A DNA stretch of 64,000 nt from Isoptericola sp. BMS4 (GTDB lineage: Bacteria > Actinomycetota > Actinomycetes > Actinomycetales > Cellulomonadaceae): NCBI RefSeq assembly GCF_011634835.1, contig NZ_SIRP01000001.1, forward strand, positions 2,497,025 to 2,561,024. The letters run 5' to 3'. Of this stretch, positions 1 through 11,442 are shown piece by piece (within the stretch, counting starts at the first letter, position 1; every line of letters starts with the position of its first letter). Under the pieces are notes generated by a model. The model was not told the DNA's origin, did no database searches, and saw only the letters and a list, made by a program, of their open reading frames with translations. A program made the position numbers and the translations under genes.

Positions 1-845
<845 letters not shown>

Positions 846-846
<1 letters not shown>

Positions 847-2132
847 CAGTTCTCCTTACCGGTGGACCCGCCGGCCAGCGCGGCGAGGGCGCTGGACGGG
901 ACGGTCACGGGCGTGCGGGTGGTCATGAGCTCGACGAAGCGGTCGAACAGGTAGGCGCTGTCGTGCGGTCCGGCGGCGGCCTCGGGGTGGTACTGCACGG
1001 AGAACGCGGGGACGTCGAGGGCGGTGAGGCCCTCGACGACGCGGTCGTTGAGGCCGACGTGGGACACGATGACGCGGCCGTACCGGGCGTCGTCGGCGCG
1101 TTCGTCGTCGTACGGCGCGGTGCTGACGACGTCGACGGGGGCGTCGACGGCGAAGCCGTGGTTGTGCGCGGTGACCTCGACCTTGTCGGTGGTGCGGTCG
1201 AGCACGGGCTGGTTGATGCCGCGGTGCCCGTAGCCGAGCTTGTAGGTGCCGTAACCGAGCGCGCGGCCGAGCAGCTGGTTGCCGAAGCAGATGCCGAAGA
1301 ACGGGATGCCGCGGTCGAGGACGGCGCGCAGCAGGTCGATCTCGGGCTCGGCGCTGGACGGGTCGCCAGGGCCGTTGGAGAAGAACACGCCGACGGGCGA
1401 GCCGTCGTCGGGCAGCAGCGCGGTGACGTCGTCGATGGTGGCGGTGGCGGGCACCACGTGCACCCGCACGCCGCGCTCGGCGAGCCGGACCGGGGTCATG
1501 GCCTTGATGCCCAGGTCGACGGCGACGACGGTCGCGACCGGGGCCCGGCCGGCGTGGTCGCCGGCGGGCTCGACGACGTAGGCCTCGGTGGTGGAGACCT
1601 CGGGCGCGAGGTTGGCGCCGGCCATCTCCGGGGACGCCTTGACCTCGTCGAGGAGCTCGGCCACGGGCCGCTCGCTGCCGTCGGCGCGCACGAGGGCGTC
1701 GCCGGAGAAGACGCCGGCGCGCATGACGCCGAGCTCGCGCAGGTGGCGGGTGAGCGCGCGGGTGTCGACGTCGCTGATGCCGACGACGCCCTGGGCGACG
1801 AGCTCGTCCTCCAGGGACCGGTCGGCGCGCCAGGAGGAGACGCGGCGGGCGGGGTCGCGCAGCACGTAGCCGGCCACCCAGACCCGGCCGGACTCGGGGT
1901 CCTCGTCGTTCACGCCGGTGTTGCCGACGTGCGGGGCCGTCATCACGACGATCTGCCGGTGGTACGACGGGTCGGTGAGGGTCTCCTGGTAGCCGGTCAT
2001 GCCGGTGGAGAAGACGATCTCGCCGAACGTGGCGCCGCGGGCGCCGTAGGCGCGGCCGCGGGCGACGGTGCCGTCCTCGAGGACCAGGACGGCGCTCTGC
2101 GGGGCGGGCGGTGGGGTGGGGCTGGTGGTCAC
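846..2132 (-). CDS. carA: Carbamoyl-phosphate synthase small (glutaminase) subunit
   Basis: 428 aa. It hydrolyses glutamine and channels ammonia to CarB. The N-terminal domain begins [19 protein letters not shown]. The C-terminal class I amidotransferase domain has the nucleophile motif [16 protein letters not shown] and the catalytic His/Glu motif [10 protein letters not shown] chose GTG 2132, which overlaps the stop of the upstream gene by 4 nt (GTGA); an open frame extends further upstream but without homology. The length is slightly above the usual 370-400 aa because of a Pro-rich start and a short C-terminal tail. Confidence 0.97.
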
Positions 2133-2680
2133 GAGTCGTCCTTCTGCTGGGCGGCGGAGGTCATGAGGTGGCGCACGGCGTCGACCAGGCGGGACCGGTC
2201 GGTGGCGTACCGGGTGCGCAGCCCGGTGTCGAGCCGTGCGGCGGGCACGTCCGGGGCGTCGGGGTGGGGCTCGTCGTCCCAGGTGAGGACGACGAGGCCG
2301 TCGGCGCCGACGTACTTGCCGGCCATGCCGGGGGCGAGGCCGACGCCGTGCAGGGCGTGGGCGGGCACGAAGACGGTGCGGGTGCCGTGGCGCTCGATGA
2401 GCACGCCGGCGTCGTGCACCGAGACGGTGGCGGCGGCGCGGTCGCCGAGGGTGTGGGCGCCCACCCGGGCGAGCCAGTCGCCGGTCAGGGTGCTGCACAC
2501 GTAGGTGGCGTCGAGCGGGGCCAGGCGCTCGGCACCGAGGTCGGACGGCGCACCGGGGGGCGGCGGCACCGTGGCGTCGCTGCGGCTCGCGAGCCGTCGC
2601 CGGCCCACGAGGACCGCCAGCAGCAGCACGACGCCGAGCACCACCCAGATGCCGACGGCGACGGGCAGGGGCAGGTTCAC
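2129..2680 (-). CDS. PH-like single-pass membrane protein of the pyr operon
   Basis: 183 aa. One N-terminal transmembrane helix (about residues 5-25, [20 protein letters not shown]) is followed by a basic stretch and a roughly 130-aa soluble domain. That domain resembles the bacterial PH-like domain of actinobacterial proteins found between pyrC and carA (Rv1382 holds this place in M. tuberculosis). The GTG start overlaps the pyrC stop (GTGA) and the stop overlaps the carA start, so it is locked into the operon. No catalytic motif is visible. Its function is unknown; the conserved position suggests a role tied to pyrimidine synthesis or simply to expression of the operon. Confidence 0.85.
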   Translation of the reverse strand: MNLPLPVAVGIWVVLGVVLLLAVLVGRRRLASRSDATVPPPPGAPSDLGAERLAPLDATYVCSTLTGDWLARVGAHTLGDRAAATVSVHDAGVLIERHGTRTVFVPAHALHGVGLAPGMAGKYVGADGLVVLTWDDEPHPDAPDVPAARLDTGLRTRYATDRSRLVDAVRHLMTSAAQQKDDS

Positions 2681-4007
2681 CGGGCACCTCCGGCGGCGGC
2701 GTCGGCGCTGCCGGTGGGGGCGCCGTCGAGCACGGTCGCCCGCCCCCGCAGGAACGTGGCGACGACCCGCCCGGGCAGCTCGTGCCCCCGGAAGGGCGTG
2801 TTGCCGCTGGTCGTGGCCTGCGCGGCGCCGTCGACCACCCGGGTGGCCGACGGGTCGACGAGGGCGAGGTTCGCGGGCTCGCCGGCCGCGACGGGGCGAC
2901 CCTGCGTGTCGTCGATGCGCCCGATGCGGGCCGGGGTCGTCGACAGGACGCGCGCGACGTCGGCCCAGTCGAGGCGACCGGTGTCGACCATGGTCTGCTG
3001 CACGACGCTCAGCGCCGTCTCCAGCCCCGTCATCCCGAACGCGGCGGCGCCCCACTCGCAGTCCTTGTCCTCGCGGGTGTGCGGGGCGTGGTCGGTGGCC
3101 ACGATGTCGATGGTGCCGTCGGCGAGACCCTCGCGGACCGCCTCGACGTCCTTCGCGGTGCGCAGCGGCGGGTTGACCTTGTAGGTGGGGTCGTAGGTGC
3201 GGGCCAGCTCGTCGGTGAGGATCAGGTGGTGCGGGGTGACCTCGGCCGTGACGTCGATGCCGCGGGACTTGGCCCAGCGCACGATCTCGACCGACCCGGC
3301 GGTCGACAGGTGGCACACGTGCAGGCGCGAGCCGACGTGCTCGGCGAGCAGCACGTCGCGGGCGATGATCGCCTCCTCGGCGACGGCGGGCCACCCGGCG
3401 AGGCCGACCTCCGCCGACACGACGCCCTCGTTCATCTGCGCGCCCTCGGTGAGCCGCGGCTCCTGGGCGTGCTGGGCGACGACGCCGTCGAACGCCTTGA
3501 CGTACTCCAGGGCACGGCGCATGAGGATCGGGTCGTGCACGCACTTGCCGTCGTCGGAGAACACGCGCACGCGGGCCGCGGAGTCGGCCATCGCGCCGAG
3601 CTCGGCCAGGCGCTCGCCGTCCAGGCCCACGGTGACGGCGCCGACGGGGTGGACGTCCGCCCAGCCCGCCTGCGTACCGAGGCGCCAGACCTGCTCCACG
3701 ACGCCCGCGGTGTCGGCCACCGGGGAGGTGTTCGCCATGGCGTGCACCGCGGTGAACCCGCCCACGGCGGCCGCGCGCGTACCGCTCGCCACGGTCTCGG
3801 CGTCCTCGCGCCCGGGCTCGCGCAGGTGCGTGTGCAGATCCACCAGGCCGGGCAGCAGCACGTGACCGGCGGCCTCGATCTCGACGGCGCCGGCGGGGAC
3901 GGCGGCCGTGCCCGGGGCGGCGATCTCGGCGATGACGCCGTCCGCCAGGACGACGTCGGCGGGCTCGCCGCCGAGCGGTCGGGCGCCCCGCAGGACGTAG
4001 GTGGTGC

Positions 4008-4011
<4 letters not shown>
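2677..4011 (-). CDS. pyrC: Dihydroorotase (type I)
   Basis: 444 aa. It cyclises carbamoyl aspartate to dihydroorotate, the third step of UMP synthesis. Metal-binding motif [15 protein letters not shown] (HxH) lies near residue 55. Further motifs are [14 protein letters not shown] and the catalytic Asp in ATDHAPH. The start is TTG 4011, overlapping the pyrB stop as TTGA; no better ATG precedes the first conserved beta strand. The protein ends in a short Ala/Gly tail overlapping the next gene by 4 nt. Confidence 0.96.
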
Positions 4012-5764
<1,753 letters not shown>

Positions 5765-5850
5765 CTGGGCCCAGCGTAGCGCCGGCACCGGCCGGGCTCG
5801 CCCCGATGACCACGATCCGGGCGCGACGTCCGTCACACCCCCGCGGCGCA

Positions 5851-5894
5851 GCACGACGGCGGCGGGAACCCGATGGTCCCCGCCGCCGTCGTGC
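5851..5894 (-). terminator. Long hairpin downstream of nusB
   Basis: Perfect 16-bp arms (5851-5866 and 5879-5894), three further pairs inside after one mismatch, and a CGAT loop. It lies 42 nt past the nusB stop, between the efp-nusB unit and the pyr promoter region. There is no U-tract, as is usual for actinobacterial terminators. Confidence 0.7.
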
Positions 5895-5935
5895 GTCGTG
5901 CCGGTCCCGGCCCGATGGGTACCGGCCGCAGCAGG

Positions 5936-6352
5936 TCAGGTCAGCAGCGTCGGCTTGATCTCCACCAGCCGGCCGAGCAGCCCGTTGACGAAGCCCGGCG
6001 ACTCGTCCGTCGACAGCCCACGGGCCAGGTCGACCGCCTCGTCCACGGCCACGGCGTCCGGCACCTCGTCGTTGAAGAGCAGCTCCCAGGCGCCGATCCG
6101 CAGCACGGCACGGTCGACGGCCGGCATGCGGTCCACCGTCCAGCCCCGCGAGTACGTGGCCAGCAGCTCGTCGATCCGCTCGCGGTGCGCGACCACGCCC
6201 TCGACGAGGTCGGCCGCGTACTGCGGCACCGCCGCCTCCGTGTGCGGCTCGATCACGCGGTCGGCCAGCAGCACCTGCGGGTCGACGCCGCGCTGCTCGG
6301 CCTCGAAGAGGATGTCGACGGCCCGCTTGCGGGCCTTGGTGCGTGCGCCCAT
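5936..6352 (-). CDS. nusB: Transcription antitermination factor NusB
   Basis: 138 aa, normal length. It binds boxA RNA with S10 (NusE) in rRNA antitermination. It begins MGARTKARKRAVDILFEAEQ and has the conserved core IDELLATYSRGW, PAVDRAVLRIGAWEL and VAVDEAVDLARGLSTDES with GFVNGLLGR. It lies 16 nt after efp on the same strand, the standard actinobacterial efp-nusB pair, and is followed by a strong hairpin. Confidence 0.97.
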   Translation of the reverse strand: MGARTKARKRAVDILFEAEQRGVDPQVLLADRVIEPHTEAAVPQYAADLVEGVVAHRERIDELLATYSRGWTVDRMPAVDRAVLRIGAWELLFNDEVPDAVAVDEAVDLARGLSTDESPGFVNGLLGRLVEIKPTLLT

Positions 6353-6368
6353 GGCTGTGCTCGGTCCC

Positions 6369-6932
6369 TCAGTCGTTCACGCGGCCGAGGTACGACCGGT
6401 CGCGGGTGTCGACCTTGACCTTGGTGCCCTGCTCGAGGAACAGCGGGACCTGGATCTCGGCACCCGTCTCGAGGGTCGCGGGCTTGGTGCCGCCCGTGGA
6501 GCGGTCGCCCTGCAGGCCCGGCTCGGTGTAGGTGATCTCCAGGACCACCGACGACGGCAGCTCGACGTACAGCGGCGTGCCCTCGTTGGAGGCCACGAGG
6601 ATGCTCATGCCCTCGAGCATGAAGTCCTTCGCGTCGCCGACCGTCTCGGGGGTCACCGTGATCTGGTCGTAGGTGTCCGTGTCCATGAAGACGTAGTCCG
6701 TGCCGTCCATGTACAGGTACTGGAAGTCGCGGCGGTCCACGTTCGCGGTCTCCACCTTGACGCCCGCGTTGAACGTCTTGTCGACCACCTTGCCGGACAG
6801 GACGTTCTTCATCTTGGTGCGGACGAACGCGCCACCCTTGCCCGGCTTGACGTGCTGGAACTCGATGATCGTCCAGAGCTGACCGTCGATACGGAGCACG
6901 GTGCCGTTCTTGATGTCGTTGGAGGTAGCCAC
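6369..6932 (-). CDS. efp: Translation elongation factor P
   Basis: 187 aa, full length. It rescues ribosomes stalled at polyproline. It begins [19 protein letters not shown]; the tip loop carries Lys32 in [12 protein letters not shown], and the C-terminal domain ends [10 protein letters not shown]. The start is GTG 6932 with AGGAAA upstream. A TAGACT -10 box at 7047-7042 predicts a leader of about 100 nt that begins inside the 3' end of the upstream gene. Confidence 0.98.
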   Translation of the reverse strand: MATSNDIKNGTVLRIDGQLWTIIEFQHVKPGKGGAFVRTKMKNVLSGKVVDKTFNAGVKVETANVDRRDFQYLYMDGTDYVFMDTDTYDQITVTPETVGDAKDFMLEGMSILVASNEGTPLYVELPSSVVLEITYTEPGLQGDRSTGGTKPATLETGAEIQVPLFLEQGTKVKVDTRDRSYLGRVND

Positions 6933-7044
6933 GTTTCCTGTTCGTCCTCAGTTCGGGTTCGGGTGGGTCGGGCTCGGAGGGGTCGGCGCGGGTGCCGGAG
7001 CACGGACGTCGACGATCCACGGCCGCGAAAGAGCCCGCGCCAGT

Positions 7045-7797
7045 CTACAGCCCGCCCCCGGCCTCCCCGTCGGCCGGCTCGGGCCCGACCGAGCCCGTCA
7101 CCGCGCCGCCCGCGGCGCCGGCGCGCAGCAGCCGCGCCGCCAGCGGGCGCACCGCCCGGTCCTCGGCCCACAGCGCGGTGCGCAACCGCTGGCTGACGGC
7201 CTGCTCGCTCACGCCGAGGGCGCCCGCGGCCGACCGCTGCGGGGCACCGTCGTCCGGCCGGGCCGCGACCGCGTCGACCGCCTCCCAGCCGGAGGCCGAC
7301 CGGCGGGACAGCACCGCGCCGAGCAGCCGCAGCAGCGCCTGCGCGTCGCCGGCCACGGTGCCGTAGGGCTCAGCAGGCTCGCCCTCGACGACGACGGGCG
7401 CGGCGAGGCCGCGGCCCTGCGCCCGGCGAAGTGCGCCGCGGGCCCGCGTGAAGGCCGGTCCGGTGCCGGCCCTGGCGTGGTCCGGCAGCGGCAGGTCGAC
7501 GGCGCCGAGCCCGATCCCCACGGCCCACGCGTCGGCCCGCAGCAGGTCGAGCGTGAGGTCCACCGCGAGGCGCGCGCCGTCCTCGTCCGGGGCGAGCACG
7601 CCCTGGATCTCCGCGCCGACGGCACGTTCGAAGCCGACGACCAGGCCGGGGCGCGGGGCGCCGCCCACGACGCCGGGGTCTTCGCGCGGGGCGTCGTCGA
7701 GGTCGGTGACCTCGCCGGGCCCGGCCAGGCGCCGGAGCGTGCCGGGAACGAGGTCGGCCCCGCCGGACGAACGTGCGGCCGCTGCCATGACGATCAT
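7045..7797 (-). CDS. SatD-like protein with C-terminal helix-turn-helix
   Basis: 250 aa. The middle part (WAVGIGLGAVDLPLPDHARA, then GPAFTRARGALRRA) resembles the SatD family. The last third contains a plausible HTH (AAGALGVSEQAVSQRLRTAL). There are no membrane segments. ATG 7797 is used; ATG 7788 is possible. The gene directly follows a TCAAGG/CCTTGA palindrome (7801-7818), so autoregulation is likely. It sits between aroQ and efp, where it is not part of the usual backbone. The family name is moderately sure; the substrate or effector is unknown. Confidence 0.75.
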   Translation of the reverse strand: MIVMAAAARSSGGADLVPGTLRRLAGPGEVTDLDDAPREDPGVVGGAPRPGLVVGFERAVGAEIQGVLAPDEDGARLAVDLTLDLLRADAWAVGIGLGAVDLPLPDHARAGTGPAFTRARGALRRAQGRGLAAPVVVEGEPAEPYGTVAGDAQALLRLLGAVLSRRSASGWEAVDAVAARPDDGAPQRSAAGALGVSEQAVSQRLRTALWAEDRAVRPLAARLLRAGAAGGAVTGSVGPEPADGEAGGGL

Positions 7798-7800
7798 TTC

Positions 7801-7849
7801 TCAAGGCTAGCGCCTTGATCGATCCATCCCGGTATCCCGCCCTTGATCG
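7801..7849 (-). promoter_or_regulatory. Palindrome and repeated CGATCAAGG boxes upstream of the SatD-like gene
   Basis: TCAAGG-CTAGCG-CCTTGA (7801-7818) ends 3 nt before the start codon. The word CCTTGATCG occurs at 7813-7821 and again at 7841-7849, 28 bp apart. The A/T content is higher than in the neighbours. Best explained as an operator region, possibly for the HTH protein itself. Confidence 0.4.
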
Positions 7850-7881
7850 TCACCGCTCCAGGATCGCTGGCGGACCACGGT

Positions 7882-8328
7882 CTAGCCCCTGAGCTTGTGC
7901 GCCACGGCCTCCAGGGCCAGCCGGTACGAGTCGAACCCGAAGCCCGCGACCGTGCCGGTCGCGATCCCCGCGACCACCGAGTAGTGCCGGAACGACTCGC
8001 GCGCCGCCGGGTTCGACAGGTGCACCTCCACCAGCAGCAGCCCGGACGTCGTCACATGGGCCGCGGCGTCGCGCAGCGCGTAGCTGTAGTGGGTGAAGGC
8101 CGCCGGGTTCAGCACCACGTGGGCGCGGGCGTCGGTGGCCTCGTGCAGCCAGCCGACCAGGGTCGACTCGTCGTCCGTCTGCCGCACGTCGACGGACAGC
8201 CCGAGCGCGTCGCCCCAGGCGGCCGCCTCCCGCTCGAGGTCGACCATGGACGCGTGCCCGTAGATCTCCGGCTCGCGCACGCCGAGCCGGCCGAGGTTGG
8301 GGCCGTTGAGGATGAGCACCTGAGTCAT
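7882..8328 (-). CDS. aroQ: 3-dehydroquinate dehydratase, type II
   Basis: 148 aa, normal for the dodecameric type II enzyme of the shikimate pathway. Motifs: ILNGPNLGRLGVREPEIYG with the catalytic Tyr, LNPAAFTHYSYALRDA, and EVHLSNPAARESFRHYS containing the catalytic His. The other shikimate genes lie at 17960-21863, separated from it by the accessory block 8350-17890; in many actinobacteria they are adjacent. Confidence 0.97.
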   Translation of the reverse strand: MTQVLILNGPNLGRLGVREPEIYGHASMVDLEREAAAWGDALGLSVDVRQTDDESTLVGWLHEATDARAHVVLNPAAFTHYSYALRDAAAHVTTSGLLLVEVHLSNPAARESFRHYSVVAGIATGTVAGFGFDSYRLALEAVAHKLRG

Positions 8329-8349
8329 GGCCCCGAGCGTACGGTCACC

Positions 8350-8835
8350 TCACTCCCCCGGGCCGTCGTCGACCAGCAGGCGGCGCGGGCCGGGCCCCTC
8401 GGCGCCGAGGGCGTCGTCGGGGTTCGTCAGCCGGCACCGGCGCAGCGACAGGCAGCCGCAGCCGATGCAGTCGGTGAGGTGGTCACGCAGGCGCTGCATC
8501 TGCTCGATCCGTGCGTCCAGGTCCTCGCGCCACGCCGCCGAGAGGGCGTACCAGTCGCGCGCGGTCGGGGTGCGGTCGTCCGGCAGGGACGCCAGTGCCT
8601 CGCGGATGGCGGCGAGCGGGATCCCGACGCGCTGCGAGACCCGGATGAACGCCACGCGACGCAGCACGTCGCGGCGGTAGCGCCGCTGGTTGCCGGACGT
8701 GCGCCGGCTCGTCAGCAGGCCCTCGCGCTCGTAGAAGTGCAGGGCGGAGACCGCGACGCCGCTGCGGGCGGCCACCTCCCCCACCGTCAGCTCGTCGTGG
8801 TCGCCCGCCACGGGGCCCGGCGTCGGTGCCACCAC
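8350..8835 (-). CDS. soxR: Redox-sensitive MerR-type activator SoxR
   Basis: 161 aa. An N-terminal MerR winged HTH ([20 protein letters not shown]) and a dimerisation helix precede the [2Fe-2S] ligands Cys123, 126, 128 and 134 (CIGCGC then RRC), the SoxR spacing CX2CXCX5C. I chose GTG 8835, which has GGAGGGA 6 nt upstream; the longer frame would start with a TTG inside the operator. It is transcribed divergently from a quinone oxidoreductase across a perfect SoxR box. In actinobacteria SoxR responds to redox-cycling compounds rather than superoxide itself (family knowledge). Confidence 0.95.
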   Translation of the reverse strand: MVAPTPGPVAGDHDELTVGEVAARSGVAVSALHFYEREGLLTSRRTSGNQRRYRRDVLRRVAFIRVSQRVGIPLAAIREALASLPDDRTPTARDWYALSAAWREDLDARIEQMQRLRDHLTDCIGCGCLSLRRCRLTNPDDALGAEGPGPRRLLVDDGPGE

Positions 8836-8868
8836 CGGCGCTCCCTCCTGCCCGCCGCACGGGCCGCT

Positions 8869-8892
8869 TGACCTCAACCTCGGTTGAGGTCA
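8869..8892. promoter_or_regulatory. SoxR box between soxR and the quinone oxidoreductase gene
   Basis: The 18-bp core CCTCAACCTCGGTTGAGG (8872-8889) is an interrupted palindrome with the CCTCAA/TTGAGG ends of actinobacterial SoxR sites; symmetry extends to 24 bp. A TTGACC -35 starts at 8868. Any -10 must fall at about 8893-8899, giving the long spacer typical of MerR-family promoters and a TSS at or next to the ATG at 8905. Confidence 0.85.
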
Positions 8893-8904
8893 CACCCTAC
8901 CGGC

Positions 8905-9981
8905 ATGGACGCCATCCGACTGCACGCCTTCGGCCCTCCCGAGAACCTCGTCGTCGAGCAGGTCCCCGACCCCGAGCCCGGCCCCGGGCAGGTGCTCGTC
9001 GCCGCGAGCGCCCACGGCGTCCACCTGCTCGACGCCTCGCTGCGCCGGGGCCAGGACGACGGCCCGCTCCCCCTGCCGACCCTGCCCGCCGTGCCCGGCC
9101 GGGAGGTCGCCGGCACGGTGGCCGCGGTGGGGCCGGGCGTCGACGTCGCCTGGGTGGGCCGCCGAGTGGTCGCCCACCTGGGCCGCACGGCCTCGGGCGG
9201 CGGCTACGCCCGGCTCGCCGCGGTCGACGTGGAGGCCCTGCATCCCGTCCCCGAGGCGCTCGCCCTCGCCGACGCGGTCGCGATGGTCGGCACGGGACGC
9301 ACGGCCGTGCTGGTGCTGCGGGCGGCCGCCGTCACGCGGCAGGACGTGGTGGTGGTCACCGCGGCGGCGGGCGGCCTCGGCTCGTTGCTCGTCCAGGCGG
9401 CGCTCGAGCAGGGGGCGAGGGTGGTCGCCCTGGTCGGCTCGCGGGGGAAGGTGCGCGCGGTGCGCTCGCTGGTGCCGGACGCGGGCGAGCGGGTCGCGGC
9501 CGTCGAGACCTCGGGCCCCGGGTGGCAGGACGCGGCGCGTGCGGCCGTGCGGCGGCTCGCCGCCGGGCGGGACCGGCGGCCCGGGCCGGACGGGCACGAC
9601 GGCGGCCGCGACGCGGACACCGACGGGCCGGGCGCCACGCTGGTCCTCGACGGGGTGGGCGGCGACGTCGGGACCGCGGCCGCCGAGCTGCTCGGCACCG
9701 GCGGCAGGCTCGTGGTCCACGGCTGGGCGGCGGGCGCCCCGAACCGGGTCGCGGCGGCCGCCGACGGGGACCGCGCGCCGGGAGGCGTGCGGGTGGTGCC
9801 CGTCGTCGGTCCCGGCTCCGCGGCGCCCGCGGACCTGCGCCCCCTGCAGGCCGAGGCGCTGGAGCGGGCGGCGTCCGGGCGGTGGCGCGTGCTGACGTAC
9901 CGCGTGCCGTTCGCGGCCGCGGCGCGGGCGCACCGGGACCTCGAGAAGCGGCGCACGACCGGCAAGGTCGTGCTGGTGTGA
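8905..9981 (+). CDS. NADPH:quinone oxidoreductase-like MDR protein (SoxR target)
   Basis: 358 aa. Zinc-free medium-chain reductase: a GroES-like domain (to about residue 120, with GREVAGTVAAVGPGVD) and a nucleotide-binding domain with TAAAGGLGSLLVQAA. The end, KRRTTGKVVLV, is typical of zeta-crystallin relatives. An Arg/Asp/Gly-rich stretch near residues 205-235 is a non-conserved insertion. ATG 8905 is preferred over an upstream frame because it directly follows the SoxR promoter; the message is probably leaderless. It likely detoxifies quinones by reduction. The stop overlaps the next GTG by 4 nt. Confidence 0.92.
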   Translation: MDAIRLHAFGPPENLVVEQVPDPEPGPGQVLVAASAHGVHLLDASLRRGQDDGPLPLPTLPAVPGREVAGTVAAVGPGVDVAWVGRRVVAHLGRTASGGGYARLAAVDVEALHPVPEALALADAVAMVGTGRTAVLVLRAAAVTRQDVVVVTAAAGGLGSLLVQAALEQGARVVALVGSRGKVRAVRSLVPDAGERVAAVETSGPGWQDAARAAVRRLAAGRDRRPGPDGHDGGRDADTDGPGATLVLDGVGGDVGTAAAELLGTGGRLVVHGWAAGAPNRVAAAADGDRAPGGVRVVPVVGPGSAAPADLRPLQAEALERAASGRWRVLTYRVPFAAAARAHRDLEKRRTTGKVVLV

Positions 9982-11387
9982 GCGGCGACGACGCGCGGGC
10001 GGACGCCGCGCAGGTGCTGGGCCCAGGGACGCAGCGGGTCGTCCTGGTGGGCATGGTGGCGTACGTGGCCGTCGGGGCGTTCGAGGCCCTGGCGGTCTCG
10101 ACGGCGATGCCGGTGGCGGCGGCGCAGCTGGACGGGCTCGGCCTGTACACGCTCGCGTTCGCCGCGACGACGGCCACGAGCGTGGTCGGGATGCTGACGG
10201 CGGGCCGCTGGGCCGACCGGACGGGTCCCGCGGCGCCGATGTGGGCCGGCGTGGGCCTGTTCCTCGCCGGGCTCGGCGTCGCGGGCCTGGCGTGGTCCAT
10301 GCCCGTGCTCCTGGCGGGGCGGGCGCTGCAGGGGCTGGGGTCCGGCCTGTCCGGGGTCGCGCTGTACGTCGTGGTGGCGCGGGTGTTCCCGGCCGAGCGG
10401 CGGGCGGCCGTGTTCGCGTGGTTCGCCGCGGCGTGGGTGCTCCCCGGCGTGGTCGGTCCGCTGCTGGCCGGGCTGGTCACCGAGCACCTCGGCTGGCGAT
10501 GGGTGTTCCTCGGGGTGCCGCTGCTGGCGCTGCCAGCGCTGCTGGCCCTGTACCCGGGCCTGGTGGCGGTGCGACGCTCCGCGCGCGGCGGCACGACGGC
10601 GGGGACCGGCGGGTCGGACGCGCTGCGGCGGGTGCTCGTCCCGGTGCTGCGGGGCGAGCGGGGCCTGGGCACCGTGGTGCGGGTCCGGGCCTGCGCGTCG
10701 GCCGCGTTCGCCGGGGCCGAGGTGCTGCTGCCGCTGGTGCTCGTGCACGAGCACCAGGTGTCCCCGGCCGTCGCGGGCAGCGTCCTGACGCTGCACGTGC
10801 TCGGGTGGCAGGCTGGCTCCTGGCTGCGGGGGCGCGGGCTGCACGGCCTGTCGCACCAGGGGTTCGTCCGGCTCGGCGGCGCGCTGCTCGCGGCCGGCGT
10901 CGGGGGGACGGTGATGCTCGCCCTGCCCGGGGTGCCCCTGCCGGTCGCGGCGGCACCCTGGGTCCTCGCGGGGCTGGGCATGGGCCTGACGTACCCGACC
11001 CTGAGCCTGCTCGTGCTCGACCTCGCCCCGCGGGAGGTGCAGGGGACGGCGGCCTCCGCCCTGCAGGTCTCCGACGCGGTCGCCGCCGCTGCCGCCCTGG
11101 CCGGCACGGGGGCGCTGCTGTGGGCCCTGCACGACGTCGTCGGCCTCACGGCCTACGCCGTGTGCCTGGGCCTGGCGGCCGCCCTCGCGCTGCTGGTCGC
11201 GGCGCTGGCCGGCCGTACGGCCGTCACGTCCGCCGGGCCCGGCCCGTCGAGGGTCGTGGAGCCCGCCGGCGCCCATCCCGGTGAGGATGCCGGTGGGCAT
11301 GTCGGTGGGCATGTCGGTGGCACCGATGAGAATCACGTCACACCCGGGTCGACACTCCGGCGGCCGGCGAGCGCCGCCCCGTCCTGA
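9978..11387 (+). CDS. MFS efflux transporter co-transcribed with the SoxR-controlled reductase
   Basis: 469 aa with about 12-14 hydrophobic segments. TM2-3 loop: AGRWADRTG, a motif A variant. It starts at GTG 9978, overlapping the previous stop. The context suggests export of the redox-active compounds sensed by SoxR. The C-terminal tail is unusual: a 12-bp tandem repeat (11292-11315) encodes repeated HVGG, so a His-rich cytoplasmic tail follows the last helix. The substrate cannot be read from sequence. Confidence 0.88.
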   Translation: MSGDDARADAAQVLGPGTQRVVLVGMVAYVAVGAFEALAVSTAMPVAAAQLDGLGLYTLAFAATTATSVVGMLTAGRWADRTGPAAPMWAGVGLFLAGLGVAGLAWSMPVLLAGRALQGLGSGLSGVALYVVVARVFPAERRAAVFAWFAAAWVLPGVVGPLLAGLVTEHLGWRWVFLGVPLLALPALLALYPGLVAVRRSARGGTTAGTGGSDALRRVLVPVLRGERGLGTVVRVRACASAAFAGAEVLLPLVLVHEHQVSPAVAGSVLTLHVLGWQAGSWLRGRGLHGLSHQGFVRLGGALLAAGVGGTVMLALPGVPLPVAAAPWVLAGLGMGLTYPTLSLLVLDLAPREVQGTAASALQVSDAVAAAAALAGTGALLWALHDVVGLTAYAVCLGLAAALALLVAALAGRTAVTSAGPGPSRVVEPAGAHPGEDAGGHVGGHVGGTDENHVTPGSTLRRPASAAPS

Positions 11388-11442
11388 GCGCGACCGCCAC
11401 GATCCGTCCGAGCACCACCCCCAGCCCGCATCGGAGGAAACC

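Noticed and set aside
11292..11315. 12-bp tandem repeat, considered as a possible CRISPR or regulatory repeat
   Set aside because: Only two units, no spacers, and in frame at the end of the MFS gene; treated as a repeat in the protein tail.
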